A stretch of 64,000 nt of DNA, from NCBI RefSeq assembly GCF_900497805.2, contig NW_020953951.1, forward strand, positions 1,759,190-1,823,189. The letters run 5' to 3'. Source of the stretch: Vombatus ursinus. Lineage: Eukaryota; Chordata; Mammalia; Diprotodontia; Vombatidae. This document shows, in pieces, positions 36,475-47,334 of this stretch. Made by a program: the position numbers and the translations under genes. The notes under the pieces were generated by a model. It was given only the letters and a program-made list of their open reading frames with translations, was not told where the DNA came from and did no database searches. The first letter of the stretch is position 1, and the number at the start of each line of letters is the position of its first letter.

Positions 36475-37060
36475 GTTTGACTTTTCTGATGGCAAGGAAT
36501 TAGAAATTAAGGGGATGCCCATCAATTGGAGAATGGCTGAACAAGTTGTGGTATATGATTGTGATAGAATACTATTGTGCTATAAGAGATGATGAGCAGG
36601 GTGTTCTCAGAAAAACCTGGACTTATATGAACTGATGCAAAGTGAAATGAGCAGAACCAGGAGAACACTGTACACAGTAACAGCAATACTGTCAGATGAT
36701 CAGCTGTGAATGACTTAGCTATTCTATGCAATACAATGTTCCAAGACAATTGTGAGGTACTTATGATGAAAAATGCTATCCATCCCCAGAGAAAGAACTG
36801 ATATTGTCTGAATACAGATTGAAACATACTTTTTTACTTTATTTTTCTTGAGGTTTCTTTTTGCCTATGTTTTCTTTTACAATATGACTAATATAGAAAT
36901 GTGTTTTGCATGACTACACATGTATAACCTATATCAAACTGCTTGCCTTCTCAATGAGGGGGTAGAGAGGGAGGAAGGGAGAGAATTTAGAACTCAAAAT
37001 TTTAGAAATGAATGTTAAAAATAGTTTTTATATATAACTGAGGAAAAAGAAAACACTAAA
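36475..37060 (+). mobile_element. L1 LINE 3' end
   Basis: GGGATGCCCATCAATTGGAG, GCTGAACAAGTTGTGG and the 3' UTR. It is the same ORF2 C-terminal region as at 4139-4811, now in plus orientation, inserted in the L2. Confidence 0.85.
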
Positions 37061-37107
37061 GAAAAAAAGAAAGTGGAGCTTGAGCTGAGCTTTGAAGAAA
37101 GCTAGTG

Positions 37108-37372
37108 ATTCTAAAGGACAACTAGGTGGCACAGTGGATAGAGTACTGGGTTTGGAATCAAGAAGACTCATCTTCATGAGTTCAAATCCAGCCTCAGTCA
37201 CTTACTAGCTGTGTGACCCCGGGCAAGTCACTTAACCCTGTTTGCCTCAGTTTCCTCATCTGTAAATTGTGCTGGAGAAGGAAATGGCAAACCACTCTAG
37301 TATCTTTGACCAGCAACCCCCAAAATGGGGTCATGAAAGAGTGAAATGACCAAACAACAACAGGAGATTCTA
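37108..37372 (+). mobile_element. tRNA-derived SINE with GGCAAACC-type tail
   Basis: Head GACAACTAGGTGGCACAGTG, core GCTGTGTGACCCCGGGC, tail GAAGGAAATGGCAAACCACTC ending in ACCAAACAACAACA. Confidence 0.88.
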
Positions 37373-38059
37373 AGAGGCAGTGGTGTGGTGGGGAGGGAAC
37401 ACATTCAAGGCAAAGGCATAGAGACAAGAGCTGGGAGTGTCCTGCGTGAAGAACAGCAACAAGGTAAATTTGGCTGGACTGAAAAGTGTGTGAAGGAATA
37501 AACCTAAAGGGGTAGGCTGGGGCCAAGTTTTGAAGGCCTTTCAATGCCAGTGGAGTTTGTATTTAATACTTGGGATAATGAAGAGCCGCATTGAGAAGGT
37601 GATGACATGGTCAGACCTGTGATTTAAGAATATCACTATGACAGCAGTGCAGAGGATGGTTCGGAGAGGAGAGAAACCTGAAACGGCAAAACTAACTAGG
37701 ACACTATTGTAATTGTCTAGGCTGGAAGTGATGAGGGAGGTAAGCAAATATACATGAGTGGAAAGGGATCAATGTAAGAGGTTTTGTGGAGGAAGAAACA
37801 AGACTTGGCAACTGAATGGATATGCAGGTGCTTGCTCTGGCAACATATATACTAAAAACCTATAAGTAGAGTGAAAGAGACTGAGGGGCTGGGGATGACC
37901 CCAAGGTAGCAAACTTGAATTACTGAAAGGGCAGTGGTGTACTTGAGAGAGATCAGGAAGACAGGAAAAGGAGAAGTCTTAGGGGAAAAGCTAATGAGTT
38001 TATTTGGGACATATGGAGTTTGAGATCCACAGGACACTCAGTTCAGAATGTCCAGACTG

Positions 38060-38189
38060 CAGGGGTGGTGAATCTTCGGCCTTAAAGCCACATGTGGCCT
38101 TCTAGGTCCTTAAGTTCGGCCTTTCGACTGAACCCAAATTTTACAAATTCACTTAAGGACCTAGAAGGCCCGCAGGTTCACCACCCCTG
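38060..38189. mobile_element. Palindromic hAT-type MITE, copy 2 (internally shortened)
   Basis: CAGGGGTGGTGAATCTTCGGC to TTCACCACCCCTG; 130 bp, so the loop region is partly lost. Flanking 8-mers are not identical. Confidence 0.8.
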
Positions 38190-38640
38190 GACCAGAGCTA
38201 ATAGCAAAAAAGAAAAGAGAGAGAGATTGAAACATGTTTTTTAAATACACAGAAGGAAGACCAGAAGCAATCAGAGACAAGCAGAGAAAAGCTTTTTAAA
38301 CATAACATGTTGACTATATTTTATACTTAAAAGTTTTAACAAAAAAGTTAATAATAAAAAAGTGTCCAGAGCTGAGAATACAGTTCAAGGTTATAGATAC
38401 AAGTAAGTCTAGGACTCTTATTATAGCTAACGAGGTCACCAAGAGAAAGTGTAGAGAGGGAAGGTCTAGGGCAGAGCCTAGGAGTACATTCGCAGAAGGT
38501 AGGCTATGGACAGTGTTCTAGCAAAGGATACTGAGAAGGAGCAGTCATGAGAACGCATGAAAAATCCAGAGGAGAGAGTATCCATAAAAGGATGGTCAAC
38601 AGTGTCAAAGTCTGCAGAGAGATCAAGAAGGATGGGGACT

Positions 38641-38801
38641 AATGGGCAGCTAGGTGGAGCAGTGGACAGAGCTCTGGCCTTGGAGTCAAGAGGACCTGAG
38701 TTCAAATCCAGCCTCAGACACTTGACACTTACTAGCTGTGTGACCCTGGGTAAGTCACTTAACCCCAATTGCCTCACCAAAAAAAAAAAAGAAGAAGGAG
38801 G
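38641..38801 (+). mobile_element. MAR1/WSINE-type SINE
   Basis: AATGGGCAGCTAGGTGGAGC start and A-rich end. AGGATGGGGACT (38629-38640) and AGGATGCGGACT (38802-38813) form a duplication with one mismatch. Confidence 0.92.
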
Positions 38802-39349
38802 AGGATGCGGACTGAGAAAAATCCATTGGATGTGTCAATTACAAGATCACTGGTGCTATTATATACCAATTTTGTTATATGGGATAGCTATCTGGGAGGG
38901 GAAGGAATACAGGAGGAAATTTAGGCAATGTAAAAATAAAAGATATCAATAAAAAATTTTAAGGGATCATTGGTAATCCTGGAAAGAGTAGTTTCAGTTG
39001 AGTAATGAGGTCAGAAGACAGACTGCAAGACTGAGAGGAGAGGAAATAGAAGCACCAAGTGTAGATGGTCTTTTCCCCCCCTGGTTTTGAAAGGGAAGAG
39101 AGAGATAGGGTGATAGTATGAGGGGATGGGAGGATCTAGTGAGGGTTTTTAAGGATAATGAGACCTGGCTGTGCTTGTAGGCAGCAGGGTAGGGGCCAGC
39201 AGAGATTAAAGATTAGAGAAAGGTGGGGATAACTATGGGGAATCTGCTGGAGGAGATGGGAGAAGATGGTATCAAGGGCACAAGTAGACGAAGGGGTTGT
39301 ACTTGACTTAGGAGATCCAAACCAGTTCTGGTCCAAGCACTGAACAGGA

Positions 39350-39810
39350 ATCCCTTCTGCAACATCCCTGACAAGTGGCCACCCAGACTCCACATGGACA
39401 CCTGACAGAAGGCTCACTACCTGTCAGGGCAGCCTATTCCACTGCTAGAAGGCTCTAACTTTAAAGACAACATTACAGTGACACAGATGATAAAAACACT
39501 CCACTCACATGGAGTCGGAAAACCTGGGTTCCAATCCTACTATGGGAAAGACCTCTCAGGGCCTCAGTTTCTTCATCTGTAAAATGGAAATAATAATACC
39601 TATACCTTGTAGGGTTGTTGTGAGACCAGCTCTGAGAAAATGTTTGTAAAGTCTGGTAAACCTTAAATCAATATATGGCCCAGTTACTATGACAACTAGA
39701 AGTTTTTCCTTATGCTGTACCAAAATCAGTCCTCCTGTTCCTTTACCCATTGTTCCTCATTCTGCCCTATGGAACTAGATAAAATAAATCTAATCCTTCT
39801 TCTGTTCACT
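39350..39810 (-). mobile_element. CR1/L3-type LINE 3' end, split by MIR
   Basis: ACATCCCTGACAAGTGGCCAC and CAGCCTATTCCACTGC before, and TTCTGCCCTATGGAACTAG after, a MIR-class SINE at about 39465-39690. Confidence 0.65.
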
Positions 39811-39900
39811 GGCTGCCCAAACTGTTTGGGTCCTTATTACTAACTTCCCCTGCTCCCCCACCCACTTTGGGGCAGGGCAGCTCAATGTGACCTATTTTTG

Positions 39901-39901
<1 letters not shown>

Positions 39902-39962
<61 letters not shown>

Positions 39963-39972
39963 NNNNNNNNNN

Positions 39973-40020
<48 letters not shown>
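39902..40020. repeat. TG microsatellite with assembly gap
   Basis: Pure TG dinucleotide on both sides of ten Ns at 39963-39972; true length unknown. Confidence 0.98.
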
Positions 40021-40021
<1 letters not shown>

Positions 40022-40324
40022 GATTGTTTACCGGGGTTGGTGGGGAGGGGGAGGCAGAGAAAAAAAATCACCACTGACATAAATCATGGAAAATATTCAG
40101 GCCATTCAGAAATTTCCCGTGATAAAAACATATGCCCAGAATACAGTAAAATGTAAGCTCCTTGAGGATAAGATCTGTTTTTCTGTTTGTTGTCTTTGCA
40201 TCCCTGGCATTTGGCACAGCCTTGCACTTAGCAGACGCTTCCTAAATGCTTTCGGGATTGGATTGGAACACAGCAAAGACCTAACATTTACAAAACGAGA
40301 CCAAAGATATAAGTACAAAGTATA

Positions 40325-40480
40325 GAGATAGAGTTAGAAGAGATATTCTAATTCAACAGCCCATTTTATAGCTGTAGAGGAGGATCTTGCCTTCCCACAG
40401 ATAATAAGTAGCAGCACCAGGATTTGAACCCAGGTTCTGACTCCAAAGCTCACACTCTCTGGTTCACTACATCCTTCATC
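40325..40480 (-). mobile_element. MIR-class SINE
   Basis: CCCATTTTATAGCTGTAGAGG, CAGGATTTGAACCCAGG; reversed MIR. Confidence 0.65.
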
Positions 40481-40489
40481 TGTTACACC

Positions 40490-41180
40490 CTGTCCACATG
40501 CCTGTAGCCCTATCGAGCCTCCTGGCTACTTGCTTTCCCTTCAGTACCTCATTCACCCTTCCTCTGCACAATTATCCTCGATTTCATACTTGGGGACATG
40601 TACATGCTGCTGTCTCCTTGATCACCTTGGTTTCTTGAGCAGTCAAACTCACTATCTTTGACATCCACAGACATGAGACTCCACCATCACTGACAACTGT
40701 GCCACTTCCATGTTCTTGAACTCCACAATCCCCCTTTTTGATCATAATCTCTTATTCTTCCATCTCTTCCTCTGTTTCACTCCTGCTAAAATCTACTATT
40801 CTGGGCCAGCTAGGTGGCACAGCAGATAGAGCTCCGGCCTTGGAGTCAGGAGGACCTGAGTTCAAATCTGGCCTCAGACACTTGACACTTACTAGCTGTG
40901 TGACCCTGGGCAAGTTGCTTAACCCCATTGCCCAGTAAAAAAAACAAAAAACAAAAAATCTACTATTCTTCATCTTCACCATGACCTCCAGTCCTTCCTC
41001 TCTGTTCTACCCCATAATCCCTTCTCTGGCTTCATTCTTCTCACCTTGCAGTCTTGATCCTATAGGTAACCAGTTCAGTTGCACAATTTCCTCCAAACCT
41101 GGGTTCCTTGTCCCTTGTCCTACCACAATCATTCATGCCCTGTCAGACCTCAAAGCTGGTTCATCCCCATTATCATCCCA
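40490..41180 (+). mobile_element. L2-like LINE sequence split by a SINE
   Basis: Pyrimidine-rich coding-like text (GATTTCATACTTGGGGACATG) in L2/CR1 style. The family call is tentative. The SINE at 40803-40954 interrupts it. Confidence 0.45.
40803..40954 (+). mobile_element. MAR1/WSINE-type SINE
   Basis: GGGCCAGCTAGGTGGCACAGC start, A-rich tail. Exact 15-bp duplication AAAATCTACTATTCT at 40788-40802 and 40955-40969. Confidence 0.96.
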
Positions 41181-41186
41181 TCAGAG

Positions 41187-41450
41187 TCAATTAGGTAGTT
41201 CAGTGGATAGAGCACTGGGCCTGGAGTCAGGAAGACCTGATTCAAATCCAGCCTCAGACACTTACTATCTGTGTGACCCTGGGCAAGTCACTTAATCTCT
41301 GCCTACCTTAGTTTCCTCACCTGTAAAATGGGGATAGTAACAGCACCTACCTTAAAAGGTTGTCATGAGGGTCAAATGAGACAATATTTTTAAAGCACTT
41401 AGCATGGTTTCTGGTATATAATAGGCTCTAAATAAATGCTTATTCCTTTT
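41187..41450 (+). mobile_element. MON1/MIR-type SINE
   Basis: CAATTAGGTAGTTCAGTGG head; CTATCTGTGTGACCCTGGGC core; TAAATAAATGCTTATTCC tail. Confidence 0.88.
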
Positions 41451-41617
41451 CCTTCCACACCCCATGTCTCTTCTTGCTCCTACACCCATGGAGAAAATCA
41501 TACAACTGTGTTGACTGAGTCCACTACAAATTCATATTATCTAATCTTTTTTTTCATATTATCTAATCTTAAAAAGGGCCCTTACTACTATAAGGTAGCA
41601 ATCTTTATATCTTTCCA

Positions 41618-41880
41618 TGGGGCAGATAGGTGGTGCCATAGATTGAGTGCTCGGCCTGGAGTCAAGAAGAATTGAGTTCAAATCCTGCCTCAGACACCTA
41701 CTAGCTGAGTAACCCTGAACAAGTCACTTAACCTCTGTTTGACTCAGTTTCCTCATCTGTAAAATAGGGATAATAATAGCACCTTTCCTCCCAGAGATTT
41801 TGTGAGGCTCAAAGGAGATGATCATTATAAAGCTCTTAACAAGAGCATGGCAGTACATAAATGTTATCTATTATGAATGA
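41618..41880 (+). mobile_element. MON1/MIR-type SINE
   Basis: GGGGCAGATAGGTGGTGCC head; TGTAAAATAGGGATAATAATA core; ATAAATGTTATCTATTATG tail. Confidence 0.88.
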
Positions 41881-41884
41881 TTCT

Positions 41885-42474
41885 CTAGCATGCTCCCTTC
41901 ACAGCTGTTTTGAACATTCTCTTTGACCTTTCTATACCTCCCTTTTTCTTTCAGCAGGTGACTTTATCTCTTATTTTATTGAGAAAAATGATGCCAACTC
42001 CCTTACCTCCGTTACTCCACTCCTATAAATCTTCACCTTTCTTTGCCTCTTTTGCTTTAAGAAGAAGTAGCTCTTTTCATCAAATGCTCATCTTTCTCTT
42101 TGTACCATTAGATTGGAAATTCATTGAGGGCACAGTCTGTTTTTGCCTTTCTTTGTATCTCTAGCATTTAGACAGAGTCTGGCATATAGTAGGTACTTAA
42201 TAAATGTTGCCTTTCTTGTACTCTTTATCCCATCACTTCTTCTTTCTTCCAGGAGCTTTCTTCCCCAGAAATCATTCTCCCTGTCTCATCTTTCATCTCT
42301 TTCTTTGTAGTAATATCTTAACGGCTGCCTACAAACATGCCTAGGTCTTCCTCATTCCTAAAAATTCTTCATTTGACCCTGCCATCCTCTCAAATGCTCA
42401 CCTTCTTTTTCTACTCTCATTTCCTCACTACCCACTCACTATTCAACCTTTTAACAACAGGTTTCCAACCCCAC
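41885..42474 (+). mobile_element. L2 LINE fragments
   Basis: AGATTGGAAATTCATTGAGGG and AGTAGGTACTTAATAAATG give an L2 tail ending near 42210; more L2-like sequence follows. Confidence 0.65.
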
Positions 42475-42610
42475 CACTGTGCTGAGCCTTAGAGGTCAAC
42501 CTTTGAGATTCAACTCCCAGATGAGGAAACTGAGGCCCAGAAAAGTTAACTACCCAAGGTTTGAAACCCAGGTCCTGACTCCAAACCCAGGGCTTTTTGA
42601 TTTCTCAATG
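42475..42610 (-). mobile_element. MIR-class SINE
   Basis: CAGATGAGGAAACTGAGGCCC and AACCCAGGTCCTGACTCC; reversed MIR. Confidence 0.7.
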
Positions 42611-42659
42611 ACTCCTACTCTGTAACACGCAGATAGAAAGACATCCCCACAGACACATA

Positions 42660-43015
42660 GCTCTGGGCTTCTCCCTCTTTCTTGAACAGTCTGCCAGAGT
42701 GCTGTTCCTAAGGTGTGTTTCTGAGTCACAACCCTCCTTTGCTCAAAAACCTTCAGTGGTTCTCCAGTACCTTTCAGGCTCTCTTTAGTCTGGCATTCAA
42801 GGCCCTCAACCTTCTGGGTCTAACCTATTCTATCTTATACTAGTGCCCCCTAGATATTCCAAATTTCTTGCCAAACTTAGCTCCACTAACACCTTCTACT
42901 GTACTAGAAGAAATATCTCTGCCCCACATCAGTGGAAATACTCCCTGCTCCCCTGTCCCACAGCACGGTCCTCTCAATTTTTAAATCCCCCAAACTCTTC
43001 CTTGCATAACATCCT
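42660..43015 (+). mobile_element. L2 LINE fragment
   Basis: AACCCTCCTTTGCTCAAAAAC, CATTCAAGGCCCTCAACC; interrupted at its 3' side by the CA repeat. Confidence 0.7.
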
Positions 43016-43017
43016 TC

Positions 43018-43018
43018 C

Positions 43019-43069
<51 letters not shown>

Positions 43070-43500
43070 TTGCATGTACACCTTTCCAACACATGGGCAT
43101 ATGCATGTATACACACCATTCCAACACACACATATGCATGCATGGACATCCTTCCCATACACATATCCTGCATGGACATCCTTCCAACACATACATATAT
43201 GCACGCATGCACACACATATACCTACATAAACACTTTTCCAACACACACAAATGTATAACATACACCCTTCCAACATACATACACATATACCTGTGTGAA
43301 CACTCCTCCAACACATAGATCCACATGCATACACACTCTTCCAACACATACACAGATGCATGTTTACACAATCTTTCAATATACACAGAAGCCTGCGTGA
43401 ACACCCTTCCAGTACACGTATATATACCTGCACGCACACCCTTTGAACACATCAATATACACGCATTATGAATGCTTACACATTCTTCCAATGTACATCC
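43018..43500. repeat. CA microsatellite grading into a degenerate minisatellite
   Basis: A pure CA tract (43020-43066) followed by about 12 units of roughly 30-55 bp. Each unit opens with CCTTCCAACACA-like sequence and continues with ATATGCATGCA and ACAC text. Frames stay open on both strands because of the composition (for example 42904-43536 minus). It lies directly beside the gene B promoter block. Confidence 0.9.
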
Positions 43501-43509
43501 ATACATAAA

Positions 43510-43830
43510 CGCCCGCCTCTCCTTGCCCCAACTCACCCAGGGAAGTCAGTTAAAAGTCTAACAACGGCCGGAAGTGGGTCCCCAACCAAAACGCTCCTGG
43601 CGACAAGAGCCTCCCAATGCCTCTGGCCGGAGTACTTCCGGGCCTGCTCTAGGCCGCTGGGAGGACTCATCCTCTCGCTGGTTCACTTGCCTGCTGGCTT
43701 GTGAGTTCCCAGGCCTGGAGAGCTCTGATGGGGGAGGGTGGAGCCCCTGAGGCTGCTCGGCCAAGAGCCCGGCTCCCTTCTTTCTCTATTTGGGAAGAAG
43801 TTGGGGCAGAGAAGTGAAACAGCGGGGGGG
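43510..43830 (-). promoter_or_regulatory. CpG-rich promoter and exon 1 of gene B
   Basis: A CpG-rich block right beside a CA minisatellite, homologous to the gene A block (shared GGAGTACTTCCGGGCC-like core and GAGGACTC). The minus-strand donor CCCTGG/GTGAGTTG ends an inferred 5' UTR exon at 43537. Two ETS/GABPA-type sites point in opposite directions: CCGGAAGT on the plus strand at 43568-43575 and on the minus strand at 43634-43641. ETS sites in CpG promoters commonly drive ubiquitous expression. The start site is probably near 43.65-43.75 kb (inference). Confidence 0.6.
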
Positions 43831-43959
43831 CTCAGACTGGACTCAAATTTGAGCCCCAAGTTGCTGCTCCCATGGATTGTCAATCATAACCCCTGCTAGG
43901 TGCCTATTTCAATTCAATCCAATTACCTACACATGTTTTGGCTTTTTTTTTTAATTAAG

Positions 43960-44290
43960 TGCTCACAGGTCCAGGGCCCTGTGGCTCTGTAGTGCTGGGA
44001 TTTCAAGGATGAAAAATTACATAGTCCAGGGCCTCCAAATGCTTGCAGTCTAATAAGGCAGTTATAGGTACACAAAAAAATGACATAATGTAGAAAATAG
44101 CAGAACCAAAGGAAAGATGTAAAGCGCTCCAGGAAAATTTAAGATAGAGATCACTTTCTGCAGGGGCGGGGTGTTGGAGAAAGTTTCCTGGAGGAGGTGA
44201 TGTCTGGTCTGGGTCTTGAAGAAAGGAAAGGGTTTCAACAAACTGATGTGAGAAAACAGTCCAGGGCAGTCTGTGCATTACAAAGAGGAA
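43960..44290 (-). mobile_element. L2 LINE 3' part
   Basis: GGGCCTCCAAATGCTTGCAG, GTTTCCTGGAGGAGGTGATG and GGTCTTGAAGAAAGG are reversed L2. Confidence 0.75.
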
Positions 44291-44587
44291 GAAGGCAGAC
44301 CTACCTAGAAGTTCAGTTTTGGGGGACTTCGGCAGCCCATGAAGGAAAGGGGTAAGAGACGGGAAATTGTGGAGTGCCTAAAGTCAAAGGGTCTGGGCGG
44401 GGGAGGGAAGGAAAGGAGAAAGCACATCATAGTTTCAGGCTTTCACTCAAGGTTTTCAACATTCTGGTCCAACCTACATACATTATCTTACATTACTGTC
44501 TTCAGCATGTTCCAAGTTCAGGAATTTCCACTCGGAAGGCAGAGACTAAGGCTACTTTGATCAATATTGCACTTTGAGAGTCTCTTA

Positions 44588-44789
44588 CAGGGATGGGGAA
44601 CCTGCGGCCTCAAGGCCACATGTGGCCCTCTACGTCCTCAAGTGTGGCTCTTTGACTGAATCCAAACTTCACAGAATAAATCCCCTTAATAAAAGGATTT
44701 ATTTTGCAAAACTTGGACTCAGTAAAAAGGCCACACCCAAGGACTTAGAAGGCCACATGTGGCCTGGAGGCTGCAGGTTCCCCACTCCT
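44588..44789. mobile_element. Palindromic hAT-type MITE, copy 3
   Basis: CAGGGATGGGGAACCTGCGGC to GCAGGTTCCCCACTCCT; about 202 bp, arms pair almost throughout, AT-rich centre. Confidence 0.85.
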
Positions 44790-45074
44790 TAGTCAGGCAT
44801 CGAATAGACTTCCTGATCACCTGTTGTGTTTGTTCTAGGCTATCTGGGAGAGAGGATATAGAGACTTTCAGGTCTGGGAGAAACTTCTGATCCATTTTGT
44901 ACCTGGAGGCAGTGGGCTGGATATCTGAATGTATTGTTTTGGTGAGGTAACCCAAATGACTAAATTTCTGTTTATCTCTGTGGACTCACCAATGGTTACC
45001 CTGAGTAATTAAGATGATAGTGAGCTCTCCTCTATGTGCCCTTGGTAAAGGGGTTAGGTTTATTGACTAGCTGT

Positions 45075-45340
45075 CAAGAAACATTTATTGAGCACCTATT
45101 GCATGCCAGGCACTGTGCTAAGTGCTGGGGATACATGAAAAAGACAGTCATTGCCCTCAAGGAGATTACAATCTAATGGAAACATACACAAGGGCGATAG
45201 AGTCCAAGTGGGAAATGAAGAGATGATTGGTGTGAGAGCTCTCTGTAAATGGAGGCCTTGGGAAGAAAGAAAAGGAATAAGCATTTATGTAGCACCTACC
45301 ATGTGCCAGGCACTATGCTAAATACTTTACAAATAAAGCT
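45075..45340 (-). mobile_element. L2 tail followed by MIR-like tail fragment
   Basis: AACATTTATTGAGCACCTATT and GTGCTAAGTGCTGGGGATAC (reversed L2 3' end), then AGCATTTATGTAGCACCTACC at 45279. Confidence 0.75.
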
Positions 45341-46283
45341 CTTTGTTCCTCCGAAAGCCCTCCAATCAGAAGAGCAGAGGGTACTAAGGATGCTGATGTG
45401 ATGAGTACCAAAGTTGATGAAATCTTGCAGGATGATGAATTTCCTGATGACAAGATTGCTAGGGGCATGACAGAGTTCAAAGGAGTGTAGTCAGATATGA
45501 AATGAAAAGTATATGACAAACAGCTACACATGTGCTTTCTGAAGTGTAACCCTAGAATGATGGGAGATGAGTCTCAATATATATGATAACCATGATATCA
45601 AGGAGTGGGTATGACTAGGAGATACCTCCATAAAGATTCAATATCTCCTAATATAGAGAGGCAAAACCATTTTATACATGAGTAAAATTAGTTTGTGGAA
45701 ATCTGTTGACTAGGGATATAACCATACAATCAGAACTAGCCCCAAGAATCTTTGGGCTCTGCTGCTTTTCCCACGGGAAAAGGAAGGCCAGGATGCATGT
45801 GTATGCAACCTAGAGTGTAGAGAAAAATTGGATGACAATACCACTCAGCCCTTTCTCTGATGAACTGGCCTATTTTATGCATCACTTCTCCCTGGGCAAC
45901 ATCATTGCCCGCCTACACAAAGGATAGAAATGCTTCAATCTGCTTGGGACCAGACTGGGACCAAGGAGGTCCCAGCAATGATGGAGGCTTTGAAATAACT
46001 TCTGGTAGGAATCCTTCCTGAAATACACCAAATATAACGACTATACTAGTGCCCCAGGCATACTTTCCTGTCTTTTAGATTTTATTAAAATTCTGTGTGT
46101 CAGGAATGTTCTTGTTTGTGTAAGTGAGCAACTTTTTAAAGAACCAATACAACTTACTTGGAAAGAGCACAAGTGGTGCAGCTACAGATTTCATCTGTCT
46201 AGGGAAAGAAAGTCATAGTTTAGGCAGGCTTGGCCTCTTCTCCCAAAGGGAAGATAGGTAGATAGATGCAACTGAAATGGATG
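45341..46283. other. Unassigned intergenic sequence
   Basis: No repeat I can name. Parts look faintly coding-like in the plus strand around 45370-45560 and 45740-45840, but with several stops. I could not match it to a protein. Confidence 0.3.
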
Positions 46284-46973
46284 TGATGAGGTACTTGGGT
46301 GCTTGTGCTTGGACCCCAATTTCTCCCTAGCCTGAAACACTGTCTCTGACAATTTCTTCCCAGCCCAAGGACACTGTGCCTAGCAGTTATTCATGTGTGG
46401 GCCCCAGCAAGACCCATATCTCTCTCCCTGGTGCAGCTACACAAAACTGGGTGAGAGAGTGCTGGGTTGCTCAGGCCCCAGCCTTAATATCATGTCTCTG
46501 GAAGCCTTCCAATTCCTTAGTAAGCTCCTGTCTTATGAGAAAACTTTCCCTTGTTGCAGAGTATTCTCTAATCAGAACAGAAAGGGGTGTCCTGTCTGGC
46601 CCAAGGAGTTTTGTCCCTGGCTGGCCCAGGGACTCTTCCTCCTGCCAGATTCCCAAGATCCATGCCTCTGACATCTCCCTCCCTGTCTGGTATGCTCCCT
46701 ATACTTTCCCATCCATAGCTCCCAAAGACACTTGGACCTTTAGATTACCTAATCAGTATCCCTGGCATTCCTTTCCCATGCCCTTTTACATATAAACCCT
46801 AGCTCCATCCTCAGTCTCTCAAAGATTCCTTAAGAATCCTTGCCCACTGAAAAGCGTAACAATAAACTTTTTGCCAACTTGACTTAAAGAATGCTTGAGT
46901 CTGTGAATTCATTCCAGACGACCCCATCCTATACTCCAGTCTTTGAGGGGTCTCCACCTCTCAGACCGAAACA
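46284..46973 (+). mobile_element. Probable solo LTR (fossil, class I-like)
   Basis: LTR-style layout: TG start, a TATA-like ACATATAAACCC near 46788, a poly(A) signal AATAAAC at about 46861, then a CT-rich U5-like end and terminal ACA. GATG flanks it at 46280-46283 and 46974-46977, the 4-bp duplication length usual for gamma-type elements. No internal viral region is seen next to it. The left boundary is less certain than the right. An old fossil; age cannot be estimated without a second LTR. Confidence 0.5.
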
Positions 46974-47334
46974 GATGAAGGATCAATAGACACAGGTTCT
47001 GGTTTATTTAGCATTGTTGTATTTGTGAAGTGTCTAAGCTCTGCTTATGCTAGGTTGGTGCCTTTGAAAAAGCCTCCAGCCCCCTTTGCCCTTCTTAATA
47101 TAAAATAGTACCATCCCTAAATACTGTTAGTAATCAGACCTACCCTGTAATTCTGGATGGAGCTGGTTTTTCTGAAAGTATTCCAGAGCTACATTGCCTC
47201 ACAGGGAGCAGATCCAACTGCCAAGCAAATAGATGGCTAGTAAAGCTGATTAGCACATGTATTCTTATATTTTTAGTACCACACTCAATATGGGGGGATC
47301 TTATGAAAAAAAAAAAAGACTTGTACTATACTGC
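46974..47334. other. Intergenic stretch, nothing recognised
   Basis: No gene or named repeat seen. Confidence 0.35.

Larger units (their letters stand above)
36360..39150 (-). mobile_element. Long L2 LINE shredded by later insertions
   Basis: Pieces at 36360-36470, 37065-38050, 38195-38640 and 38802-39150 keep one order and orientation: GCATTTATTAAGAGCCTACTA at the 3' end, GTCAGACCTGTGATTTAAG mid-way, GGTCAACAGTGTCAAAGTC and GATCATTGGTAATCCTGG toward the 5' end. Interrupted by an L1, two SINEs and a MITE. Confidence 0.75.

Noticed and set aside
39887-40156. Open frames through the TG repeat
   Set aside because: Val-Cys or Thr-His dipeptide runs from a dinucleotide repeat with a gap; not genes.
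43018-43500. Regularly recurring CCTTCCAACACA units suggesting a CRISPR-like array
   Set aside because: Units are degenerate, spacing varies from about 30 to 55 bp and spacers are low complexity. The genome is mammalian; this is a minisatellite.
42904-43536. 210-codon open frame rich in Cys, Val, Tyr and Met
   Set aside because: Arises from the CA minisatellite; neighbouring frames are open too, and no domain is seen.
45344-45900. Faintly coding-like text that might be a processed pseudogene
   Set aside because: Frames are broken repeatedly and I could not match any protein family; no poly-A tail or duplication was clear. A translated database search would decide.
46376-46795. 139-codon open frame
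   Set aside because: Falls inside the probable LTR, overlaps another open frame and shows no recognisable domain.
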